From Nocardioidaceae bacterium (lineage in GTDB: Bacteria > Actinomycetota > Actinomycetes > Propionibacteriales > Nocardioidaceae), in the NCBI GenBank assembly GCA_013696015.1, contig JACCZI010000306.1:1-13725 (forward strand): a stretch of 13,725 nucleotides of DNA, written 5' to 3'. Of this stretch, positions 6,444 through 12,937 are shown one piece after another. The notes below the pieces were generated by a model, which was given only the letters and a program-made list of their open reading frames with translations, made no database searches and was not told where the DNA came from. The position numbers and the translations under genes are program-made. Numbering within the stretch: position 1 is the stretch's first letter; each line of letters starts with the position of its first letter.

Positions 6444-7412
6444 ATGCGGGTCATCGTCGTCGGAGCCGGGGTCACCGGACTGACCAGCGCCGTCTGCCTC
6501 GCGGAATGTGGCGCCGATGTGCACGTGATCGCACGTGACCTGCCGCTGGAGACGACGTCTGCGGTGGCGGCAGCCTGGTGGTATCCCTACCGGGCTCTGC
6601 CGCAGGACCGGGTCATGGCGTGGGCACGCCGGTCGTACGTCGTCTTCGCTGAGCTGGCCGCCGACGCACGCAGCGGTGTGGTGATGCGCGACGGTGTCGA
6701 GGTGCATCGCACTCCGCAGCCCGATCCGTGGTGGCGGAGCGCCGTGCCGGACCTTCGGCGGGTCCACGACCTGCCAGCGGGGTACGTCGACGGCTGGAGC
6801 TTTCGCGGTCCCGTTGTCGAGACAGCCGGCTACCTTCCGTACTTGCACCGGCGGCTGCTCCAGGCCGGTGGCACGCTGACCCGGATGGCGCTCGGGTGCC
6901 TGCCCACCGGCGGAGATGTGGTCGTCAACTGCACCGGCCTGGCATCACGAGCGCTGGTGGGTGACACCGAGCTACTGCCGATCCGGGGGCAGGTCGTACG
7001 GCTGTCACAGGTTGGTCTGGACACGGTATGGCTGGATGCGTCCGGCACATCCCCCACGTACGTCGTGCCGCGCTCCACCGACATCGTCGTGGGCGGCACC
7101 GATGAGGAGGGTAGCTGGGACCTCCAGCCGGATCTGGCGATCGCGCAGGAGATCGTGGTGCGTGCCAGGCGACTGGTGCCACGGCTTGCGGCGGCGGACA
7201 TCCTGGGTCACCGCGTGGGGCTGCGTCCCGGGCGGGGCTGCGTGCGGCTCGAACGCGAGAACCGAGAGGGGGCCAGCCCGGTCGTGCACTGCTACGGGCA
7301 CGGCGGCGCCGGGGTCACGCTGTCGTGGGGCTGCGCGGAGGAGGTAGCTGCCCTCGTCGGGTATCAGAACAGCCGCAGCGAGCTGTCATCGGTGCCTCGC
7401 AGCGCCTCGTAG
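6444..7412 (+). CDS. D-amino-acid oxidase family FAD enzyme
   Basis: This flavoenzyme family oxidatively deaminates D-amino acids (or D-aspartate) to 2-oxo acids, ammonia and hydrogen peroxide. The protein has 322 residues, close to the family norm. The FAD-binding motif VIVVGAGVTGLTSA is at 3-16, AAAWWYPYRA (42-51) matches the conserved Trp/Tyr segment, NCTGLASRALVGD is at 162-174, and PIRGQ at 179-183. YVVPR (206-210) and GGTDEEG precede HRVGLRPGR (256-264), where Arg261 aligns with the Arg that binds the substrate carboxylate. HCYGHGGAGVTLSWGCA (282-298) matches the family signature. No peroxisomal or secretion signal is seen. Substrate specificity cannot be read from the sequence; D-aspartate and neutral D-amino acids are both possible. 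The 3' end overlaps nucS on the opposite strand by 49 bases. Confidence 0.9.
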   Translation: MRVIVVGAGVTGLTSAVCLAECGADVHVIARDLPLETTSAVAAAWWYPYRALPQDRVMAWARRSYVVFAELAADARSGVVMRDGVEVHRTPQPDPWWRSAVPDLRRVHDLPAGYVDGWSFRGPVVETAGYLPYLHRRLLQAGGTLTRMALGCLPTGGDVVVNCTGLASRALVGDTELLPIRGQVVRLSQVGLDTVWLDASGTSPTYVVPRSTDIVVGGTDEEGSWDLQPDLAIAQEIVVRARRLVPRLAAADILGHRVGLRPGRGCVRLERENREGASPVVHCYGHGGAGVTLSWGCAEEVAALVGYQNSRSELSSVPRSAS

Positions 7413-8041
7413 TCGACGGTCACGCAGGCGATCCCGCGGTCAACGGCCAACGTCCGGGCCTGCGGCCGGATCTCCTGCGCGGCGAAGATCCCCCGGACGG
7501 GGGCGAGCAGCGGGTCACGGTTGAGCAGCTCGAGGTAGCGGGTCAGCTGCTCGACGCCGTCGATGTCGCCGCGCCGCTTGATCTCCACCGCCACGCTGGT
7601 GCCGTCCGGGTCGCGGCACAACAGGTCCACCGGCCCGATCGCCGTGGGGAACTCCCGGCGCACCAGAGACAGGCCGGCACCGATCGCGGAAGGGTGCTCG
7701 GCGAGCAGTTGCTGCAGGCGCCGCTCCACACCGTCCTTGACCAGTCCAGGCTCGGGACCGAGGTCGTGCCGCACGTCGAGCAGGACCTCCTCGATCGTGA
7801 TGCGCAGTGTGTCGTCGCTCTTCACCGCTGAGACCGTCCAGACGACCCCACCGTCGGCGCCGGTCGTCTCGCTCAGGGTGCATGGCGGCGTCATCCAGTT
7901 CAGTGGCTTGTACGCCCGGTCGTCGCTGTGGATCGACACCGAGCCGTCCGCCTTGACCATGATCAGGCGGGTCGCCACCGGCAGGTGCGCGCTCAGCCGG
8001 CCGGCATAGTCCACCTGGCAACGGGCGATGACGAGGCGCAC
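7364..8041 (-). CDS. nucS: NucS/EndoMS mismatch-specific endonuclease
   Basis: NucS cuts both strands at certain mismatches and provides the non-canonical mismatch repair of actinobacteria that lack MutS/MutL. The protein has 225 residues. The N-terminal DNA-binding domain includes RLVIARCQVDYAGRLSAHLP (2-21), KADGSVSIHSDDRAYKPLNWM (30-50) and PPC. The C-terminal RecB-like nuclease domain has GPVD (Asp139) and VEIKR (Glu153, Lys155), the metal-binding D/E-x-K residues, followed by GVEQLTRYLELLNRD. The tail ends in SLRLF, which fits the C-terminal beta-clamp contact reported for this family. GTG at 8041 is chosen because homologues begin at (M/V)RLVIA; the frame upstream is not conserved-looking. 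A TAGCCT box 8 bases before the GTG suggests leaderless expression. It diverges from the tandem dehydrogenase gene. Confidence 0.95.
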   Translation of the reverse strand: MRLVIARCQVDYAGRLSAHLPVATRLIMVKADGSVSIHSDDRAYKPLNWMTPPCTLSETTGADGGVVWTVSAVKSDDTLRITIEEVLLDVRHDLGPEPGLVKDGVERRLQQLLAEHPSAIGAGLSLVRREFPTAIGPVDLLCRDPDGTSVAVEIKRRGDIDGVEQLTRYLELLNRDPLLAPVRGIFAAQEIRPQARTLAVDRGIACVTVDYEALRGTDDSSLRLF

Positions 8042-8049
8042 GCCCACGC

Positions 8050-8055
8050 AGGCTA
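8050..8055 (-). promoter_or_regulatory. Candidate -10 box of leaderless nucS
   Basis: On the minus strand TAGCCT is followed by 8 bases (GCGTGGGC) and the GTG start at 8041. There is no Shine-Dalgarno in the gap. The box lies in the 38-bp region shared with the divergent dehydrogenase. Confidence 0.38.
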
Positions 8056-8066
8056 CCCGTGCGTGG

Positions 8067-8072
8067 CACACT
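8067..8072 (+). promoter_or_regulatory. Weak candidate -10 box of the tandem dehydrogenase
   Basis: CACACT, a TANNNT-like hexamer with C at the first position, is followed by 7 bases (TCCCGGC) and the ATG at 8080. No Shine-Dalgarno precedes this ATG, which fits leaderless expression. It is only 11 bases from the nucS box. Confidence 0.25.
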
Positions 8073-8079
8073 TCCCGGC

Positions 8080-9861
8080 ATGCCACGAGATGTCGCCACG
8101 GTCGGTGTGATCGGACTCGGCACGATGGGTGCCGGCATTGCCGAGGTGTTCGCCCGCAACGGTTTCCGCGTCGTCGGTGTCGAGCGCGCCGACGAGCAGC
8201 TGGAGCGTGGCAGGGAGCACATCCAGCACTCCACGGACCGGGCTGTGAGTCGGGGCAAGCTGACCGAGGACGAGCAGGCGGCGATCTTTGGCGCTATCAC
8301 GCTGACCACGACGATGTCGGACGTCAAGGTGTGCGACCTGGTCGTCGAGGCGGTTGTCGAGCAGGTGGCGCTCAAACGGGCAGTGTTCGCCGAGCTGGAC
8401 GGGCTCGTCTCGCCGGACACCATCCTCGCGACCAACACGTCCTCGCTGTCCGTCACCGAGATCTCGGCCGGGACCAGCGCACCAGACCGGGTCATCGGCA
8501 TGCACTTCTTCAACCCAGCGCCGATCCAGGAGTTCGTGGAGGTCATCCGCACCGTCGTCACTGCCCCTGACGTGGTCGAGGACACCCTCGCCGTGGTTCA
8601 CCGCCTCGGCAAGAACCCGGTTGTCGCCGGGGACAGGGCGGGCTTCATCGCCAACGCCCTGCTGTTCGGCTACCTCAACCACGCCGCGTCGATGTACGAG
8701 ACCCGCTACGCCAGCCGCGGCGACCTGGACGCCGCGATGCGTCTCGGCTGTCGCTACCCGATGGGGCCGCTGGCACTGCTGGACCTGATCGGCCTCGACA
8801 CCGCGTACGAGATCCTCGAGACGATGTACCGCCAGCGTCGCGACCGGCTGCACGCGCCGGCCCCGATCCTCAAGCAGATGGTCACCGCCGGGCTCCTCGG
8901 CCGCAAGACAGGTCGCGGCTTCTACACCTACGAGGGTCCCGACAGCCATCTGGTGGTCGACGACGTCGAGACATCGGGTGCCGACGACGTCCCACGGCTG
9001 CGGCGTCCCGTCCAGACCGTCGGTGTCGTCGGCTCGGGCACCATGGCTGCCGGCATCGTCGAGGTGTTCGCCACAGCCGGCTTCGACGTGCTCCACGTCT
9101 CCCGCGGCGACGATCGGTCCGCGGCTGTGCGCGAAGCCGTCACCCGCTCGCTCGACAAGGCTGTCCAACGGGGCCGGCTGGAATCGAACGCCAAGGATGA
9201 CGCGCTGGCACGGATCCGAAGCTCGATCCGGCTCGACCACCTCTCCACCGCGGACATCGTGGTCGAAGCGATCACCGAGGAGATCTCGGTGAAGAAGGCG
9301 CTGTTCGAGAATCTCGACGAGATCTGCGGTGCGGGCACGATCTTGGCGACGACGACGTCCTCGCTGCCGGTCATCGAGCTGGCGGCGGTGACCAGTCGGC
9401 CCGGCGACGTGGTCGGCATGCACTTCTTCAACCCCGCCCCGGTGATGCAGCTCGTCGAGGTGGTCTCAACGGTCGCCACCGCGGGTGAGGTGGCCGAGAC
9501 CGTACGAGCGCTGTGCCACGCCATCGACAAGCACCCGGTCTCCTGCGGGGACAGAGCCGGCTTCATCGTGAACACCCTGCTCTTCCCGTACCTCAACGAC
9601 GCGGTGAAGATGCTCGAGGCCCACTACGCCACTGCCGACGACATCGACATGGCGATGCGGGAAGGCTGCCGGCTACCGATGGGGCCGTTCGAGCTGCTCG
9701 ACGTGGTCGGCAACGACGTGGCGCTGGCCATCCAGCGCACGTTGTACGCGGAGTTCCGCGAACCGGGGTTTGCGCCGGCGCCGCTGCTCGAGCATCTGGT
9801 CACCGCCGGCTACCTCGGCCGCAAGACCGGACGCGGCTTTCGCGACTACTCGACGACCTGA
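8080..9861 (+). CDS. Two-module 3-hydroxyacyl-CoA (3-hydroxybutyryl-CoA) dehydrogenase
   Basis: The 593-residue protein contains two complete 3-hydroxyacyl-CoA dehydrogenase modules in tandem, about 1-285 and 311-593, joined by a 25-residue acidic linker. Module 1 has GLGTMGAG (12-19), TNTSSL (Ser121), GMHFFNPAP (His142), Glu154 and GFIAN (Asn192). Module 2 has GSGTMAAG (318-325), TTTSSL (Ser427), GMHFFNPAP (His448), Glu460 and GFIVN (Asn498). Both catalytic sets are therefore intact. The cofactor sites differ: Glu35 ends beta-2 in module 1, while module 2 has Ser341-Arg342 and an Ala as the last residue of GxGxxG. Each module ends with LGRKTGRGF. The ATG at 8080 is preferred over GTG at 8059 because it starts right before the Rossmann strand. 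It is followed after 1 base by the hydrolase gene. Likely role: acetoacetyl-CoA/3-hydroxybutyryl-CoA interconversion. Confidence 0.92.
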   Translation: MPRDVATVGVIGLGTMGAGIAEVFARNGFRVVGVERADEQLERGREHIQHSTDRAVSRGKLTEDEQAAIFGAITLTTTMSDVKVCDLVVEAVVEQVALKRAVFAELDGLVSPDTILATNTSSLSVTEISAGTSAPDRVIGMHFFNPAPIQEFVEVIRTVVTAPDVVEDTLAVVHRLGKNPVVAGDRAGFIANALLFGYLNHAASMYETRYASRGDLDAAMRLGCRYPMGPLALLDLIGLDTAYEILETMYRQRRDRLHAPAPILKQMVTAGLLGRKTGRGFYTYEGPDSHLVVDDVETSGADDVPRLRRPVQTVGVVGSGTMAAGIVEVFATAGFDVLHVSRGDDRSAAVREAVTRSLDKAVQRGRLESNAKDDALARIRSSIRLDHLSTADIVVEAITEEISVKKALFENLDEICGAGTILATTTSSLPVIELAAVTSRPGDVVGMHFFNPAPVMQLVEVVSTVATAGEVAETVRALCHAIDKHPVSCGDRAGFIVNTLLFPYLNDAVKMLEAHYATADDIDMAMREGCRLPMGPFELLDVVGNDVALAIQRTLYAEFREPGFAPAPLLEHLVTAGYLGRKTGRGFRDYSTT

Positions 9862-9862
9862 C

Positions 9863-10627
9863 ATGGCCGAGGTCTCGCGGCCCATCCGGGGCAGTTCGGT
9901 GCTGCCGGCTCGGCGCGAACCGTTGACCCTGCACACCGCCGACGGGTTGCGGCTGGTGGCCGAGCTGGCACTACCCCCGGAACGTCCGCCGATCGCCACC
10001 ATGGTCTGCCTGCACCCACTGCCGACGCACGGCGGCATGATGGACAGCCACGTCTTTCGCAAGGCGTCCTTTCGGCTGCCGGCTCTGGCCGACATCGCGG
10101 TGCTGCGCTTCAACACCCGCGGCACGACCAGTCTGCACGGCACCAGCGAGGGTGTCTTCGATGCCGCTGTTGGTGAACGGTACGACGTCGCGGCGGCGCT
10201 GGAGTACGCCGAGTACTCCGATCTGCCGCGGATCTGGCTCGTGGGCTGGTCGTTCGGGACCGATCTCGCCCTCATGCACGGACTGGACGCGGTGATCGTC
10301 GGCACGATCCTGCTCTCACCGCCGCTGCGCTTCAGCGACGACGAGCACCTTGAGCGATGGGCGAACGCGGGCAAGCCCGTGGTCGCGCTGGTTCCCGAGC
10401 TCGATGACTACCTGCGTCCAGAGCAGGCTCGGGAGCGTTTCGGGCGGATCCCGCAGGCCGAGGTGGTGGCCGTCTGCGGTGCCACCCACCTGTGGGTGGG
10501 ACACACCGAGCGGGTGCTCGACGAGATCGTGGCCAGACTCGCGCCGCAGACGCCGCTGCCGCTGCCGCGCAGCTGGTCCGGGCCCATGCAGATCGCCGAC
10601 ACTTCGGCGTACGCCGACCGCGCCTAG
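9863..10627 (+). CDS. Alpha/beta hydrolase, cytoplasmic, substrate unknown
   Basis: This is a 254-residue alpha/beta-hydrolase fold protein. The oxyanion-hole region HPLPTHGGMMD is at 51-61, followed by LRFNTRG (81-87). The nucleophile elbow is GWSFG (128-132) with Ser130. An Asp in ELDDYLRPEQ (Asp181 or Asp182) and His209 in CGATHLWVG complete the likely triad. The layout resembles COG2945-type hydrolases, whose substrates are poorly defined. There is no signal peptide or membrane segment. The ATG at 9863 begins 1 base after the stop of the two-module dehydrogenase, so the two are almost certainly co-transcribed and translationally coupled. That context would suit a thioesterase or esterase acting on acyl-CoA or its products, but the sequence does not prove it. 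Confidence 0.85.
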   Translation: MAEVSRPIRGSSVLPARREPLTLHTADGLRLVAELALPPERPPIATMVCLHPLPTHGGMMDSHVFRKASFRLPALADIAVLRFNTRGTTSLHGTSEGVFDAAVGERYDVAAALEYAEYSDLPRIWLVGWSFGTDLALMHGLDAVIVGTILLSPPLRFSDDEHLERWANAGKPVVALVPELDDYLRPEQARERFGRIPQAEVVAVCGATHLWVGHTERVLDEIVARLAPQTPLPLPRSWSGPMQIADTSAYADRA

Positions 10628-10632
10628 CCGGG

Positions 10633-10644
10633 GTGGCCGGCCAC
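10633..10644. repeat. Perfect 12-bp palindrome in a convergent intergenic gap
   Basis: GTGGCCGGCCAC reads the same on both strands. It lies in the 96-bp gap (10628-10723) between the hydrolase and the AI-2E family gene, which converge. With no loop it is not a terminator by itself; in GC-rich DNA such palindromes can be chance. I see no clear bidirectional terminator in this gap. Confidence 0.3.
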
Positions 10645-10723
10645 AACACCGCGGTTCTGGCGTTTCGGCTGCGCGGTGACAGCGCCACCGTGGACGACTC
10701 GGTGATCTGCGGCCGCTGAGCCG

Positions 10724-11776
10724 TCAGGCGCTCTGCTGGCGGGGCACGACGACCTCGCGGAGCAGGAACAAGAGCGCGGCGGCGATCGGGATCGCAAGCA
10801 GCGCTCCGACGACCCCCAGCAACGCGCCACCGATTAGCACGGCGATGATGGTCACGACACCGGGAATCTCGACGGTTCGCGCCATGATCTTGGGGTAGAC
10901 GAGGTAGTTCTCCACCTGCTGGTAGATGAGGAAGAAGATGGCGCAGGCCACACCGATGCTGATCGACGTCGCGAAGCCGACCAGGCACACCACCACGGCG
11001 CCGATGGTCGCGCCGATCATCGGGATGAAGTCGAGCAGGGCCACGACCACCCCGAGGGCGACGGCGTACTCGCTCAGCCCGACGATGGTCAAGAAGACGG
11101 TGGTGCAGACACCGGCGGTGATCGCCACCCCGAAGGCTCCGGCGACGTACCCGCTGGTCTGCGCGAGGATCACCTCGGTCAGCTCCTCGACGCGCCGTCT
11201 CCGCGACGCCGGGGCCAAGGAGTAGCCCGCCCGCTTCATCGAGGGGAGGGCTGCCAAGAAGTACAGCGTCAACGCGAAGATCACCACGGTGTTGAAGACC
11301 GCACCCAGCAGGAAGCGGCCCACACCGAGGGCACCGCCGAAGACCTGGCTGGCCAGGCCGGCCTCACCCAGCTTTGCCTCGAGCTTGTCGAAGATGGCGA
11401 ACCTCTGGTCCAGGTCGAGCAGCACCGGGTTGGTGCGCAGCCGGTCAAACCAACCGGGCGCCTGCTCGATCATGGCGCTCACCTGATCGCGGACGACCGG
11501 AACGATCGCGACAGCGAAGATCGCCACGACTCCGAGCAGCCCTACGGCTACTGCGGTGACTGCCAGGCCGCGCCGCAGTCGCCGCCGCGTGAGGAGGTCC
11601 ACCAACGGGCTCAACCCGACCGCGAGGAAGAGGGCGACCACGATCAGCAGCAGCGCGCCGCTCGCCTGGCGGACAAGTGTCAGCAGCCAGTAGGCGATGA
11701 GCGCTCCGAGCGCGCCCACGAAGCCGATGGCGAAGGGCGACCGCTGCTGCAGGGACCGCACCCGCCCCGGCTGCAC
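10724..11776 (-). CDS. AI-2E family transporter (PerM-like membrane protein)
   Basis: This 350-residue polytopic membrane protein belongs to the AI-2E transporter family (formerly UPF0118), which includes TqsA/PerM-like exporters and Na+/H+ antiporters. Hydrophobic segments are seen at about 15-35, 40-57, 70-95, 153-176, 210-232, 236-270, 274-286 and 304-340. The large hydrophilic loop at about 96-150 and the short one at 178-200 are typical. Family motifs present are DFIPMIGATIGA (249-260), QQVENYLVYPKIM (286-298) and a Gly-rich PGVVTIIAVLIGGALLG stretch ending in LAIP (305-330). The start is GTG at 11776, 2 bases after the stop of the FilP-like gene, implying co-transcription; no good Shine-Dalgarno is seen, so coupling is likely. 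The transported substrate is unknown, and the family name does not imply autoinducer-2 transport here. Confidence 0.88.
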   Translation of the reverse strand: MQPGRVRSLQQRSPFAIGFVGALGALIAYWLLTLVRQASGALLLIVVALFLAVGLSPLVDLLTRRRLRRGLAVTAVAVGLLGVVAIFAVAIVPVVRDQVSAMIEQAPGWFDRLRTNPVLLDLDQRFAIFDKLEAKLGEAGLASQVFGGALGVGRFLLGAVFNTVVIFALTLYFLAALPSMKRAGYSLAPASRRRRVEELTEVILAQTSGYVAGAFGVAITAGVCTTVFLTIVGLSEYAVALGVVVALLDFIPMIGATIGAVVVCLVGFATSISIGVACAIFFLIYQQVENYLVYPKIMARTVEIPGVVTIIAVLIGGALLGVVGALLAIPIAAALLFLLREVVVPRQQSA

Positions 11777-11778
11777 GC

Positions 11779-12912
11779 TCAGCGTTCGGCTGCTGGAGCG
11801 CCGACCGTGGCCGCGCTGTGCGACCCTGCGGGAGGTCCCTGGGGTGCCGCGGTCGGGGGCGCGCTCCGGGGCTTCGCCGCTGTCTCGGCCCCGGAGAACG
11901 AGGACACCACCTCGCTCAGCTGGGCCAGCTGGGTGACGATGCCGTCGCGTCGGCGCTGGAGGTGATCGAGCTGGGCGCGGGTGTTCTGCGTCTGCCGCTC
12001 GGCATCGGCACGGGCCTGGGCCGCCACCTGACCGGCCTGCTTCTTCGCCCCGGCGACAATCTGTTCAGCCTCCCGACGGGAGTGGCTCAGCAGTCGCTCG
12101 GACTCGACCCGGGACTCCTCACGGTGCTTGTTCGCCTGTGTCATGGCCGTTGCGGCGCGCTCCTCGGCCGCGTTGGCGCGCTGCTCGGCCTCGACCACCA
12201 GCCGCTTGGTCTCGCCGGTGGCGGCGGCGTGGTAGTCGGCGGCCTCCTTGGCCAGCCGCTCCTTCTCGACGGCGAGCTGCCGCCGGGCCTCGCTCAACTC
12301 GCGTTCGACCGACGCCCGGATCCGTTCTGATTCACGCTTGCCTGACACCCGCTGGTCGTTGGACTCCTGGTGTGCGGCGAGCCGCACCTGATCCGCCTCC
12401 CGACGAGCTGCGGCGACCATGTCCTTCGCCTCCGCGGCCGCGAGCATCCGCTCCTGCTCTGCCCCGCCGATGACCCGCTGGCGCTCCGCGTCGATCTGCT
12501 GCAGCTGCACCACGCGGATGTCTTCGGCCTCCTTGGCAGCCCGCGCGGTGATGGCCTCCGCGTCGGCGCTCGACTGCCGGCGCAGCTCCTCGGCCTGGGC
12601 ACGGGCACGGGAGATGACCTCGTCGGCCTGCCGCTCGGCGATCGTGAGCAGCTCGGCTGCTCGGCCGCCGAGCCCGGAGTAGGTGGGATTCTCGACCTCG
12701 TCGACGCGGGCCGAGAGCGTCTCGAGCTGAGCAGCGGCCGCCGCAACCTGTTCCCGCAGCTGCTGCGTGGTGGCCTCGGAACTGCGGACGTAGTCGTCGA
12801 CGGCGGTCTTGTCGTAGCCGCCGCGCCGAACGATCGGGAAACCCGCGTAGGCCGTCACCGGCTCGGCCGGCTGGCCCGGGTCGAAGATCGACAGTCCTTG
12901 CTGGTCGGTCAT
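11779..12912 (-). CDS. FilP/DivIVA-like coiled-coil cytoskeletal protein
   Basis: The 377-residue protein has a short N-terminal DivIVA-like motif, FPIVRRGGYDKTAVDDYV (25-42), then coiled coil at about 46-73 and a long one at about 83-340, with heptads rich in Ala, Glu, Arg and Gln. A Pro/Ala-rich disordered tail (341-377) follows. The break NPTYSGLGGRAAELL (75-89) and the end HLQRRRDGIVTQLAQL (317-332) closely recall Streptomyces FilP, an intermediate-filament-like protein that acts with DivIVA and Scy in polar growth; this is from memory. Older annotations call such proteins cellulose-binding. ATG at 12912 is supported by GAGGGA (12919-12924), 6 bases upstream. It lies 25 bases after ccr and 2 before the AI-2E gene. 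A generic DivIVA-domain protein remains possible. Confidence 0.82.
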   Translation of the reverse strand: MTDQQGLSIFDPGQPAEPVTAYAGFPIVRRGGYDKTAVDDYVRSSEATTQQLREQVAAAAAQLETLSARVDEVENPTYSGLGGRAAELLTIAERQADEVISRARAQAEELRRQSSADAEAITARAAKEAEDIRVVQLQQIDAERQRVIGGAEQERMLAAAEAKDMVAAARREADQVRLAAHQESNDQRVSGKRESERIRASVERELSEARRQLAVEKERLAKEAADYHAAATGETKRLVVEAEQRANAAEERAATAMTQANKHREESRVESERLLSHSRREAEQIVAGAKKQAGQVAAQARADAERQTQNTRAQLDHLQRRRDGIVTQLAQLSEVVSSFSGAETAAKPRSAPPTAAPQGPPAGSHSAATVGAPAAER

Positions 12913-12937
12913 GCGACGTCCCTCGTGTGGTCGGTGG

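Noticed and set aside
5676..7412. XRE regulator plus flavoprotein as a defence or toxin-antitoxin module
   Set aside because: The flavoprotein is a standard D-amino-acid oxidase by its full signature, and the regulator shows no toxin or effector motif. There are no integrase, repeat or tRNA signs of an island.
8053..9423. Long open frame on the minus strand opposite the tandem dehydrogenase
   Set aside because: It is the antisense shadow of a strongly supported gene. The translation has no recognisable domain and shows the His/Asp/Arg-rich composition typical of reversed high-GC codons.
11779..12912. Cellulose-binding function for the coiled-coil protein
   Set aside because: Homologues often carry that label, but there is no signal peptide or carbohydrate-binding module; the DivIVA-like motif and long coiled coil point to a cytoskeletal protein.
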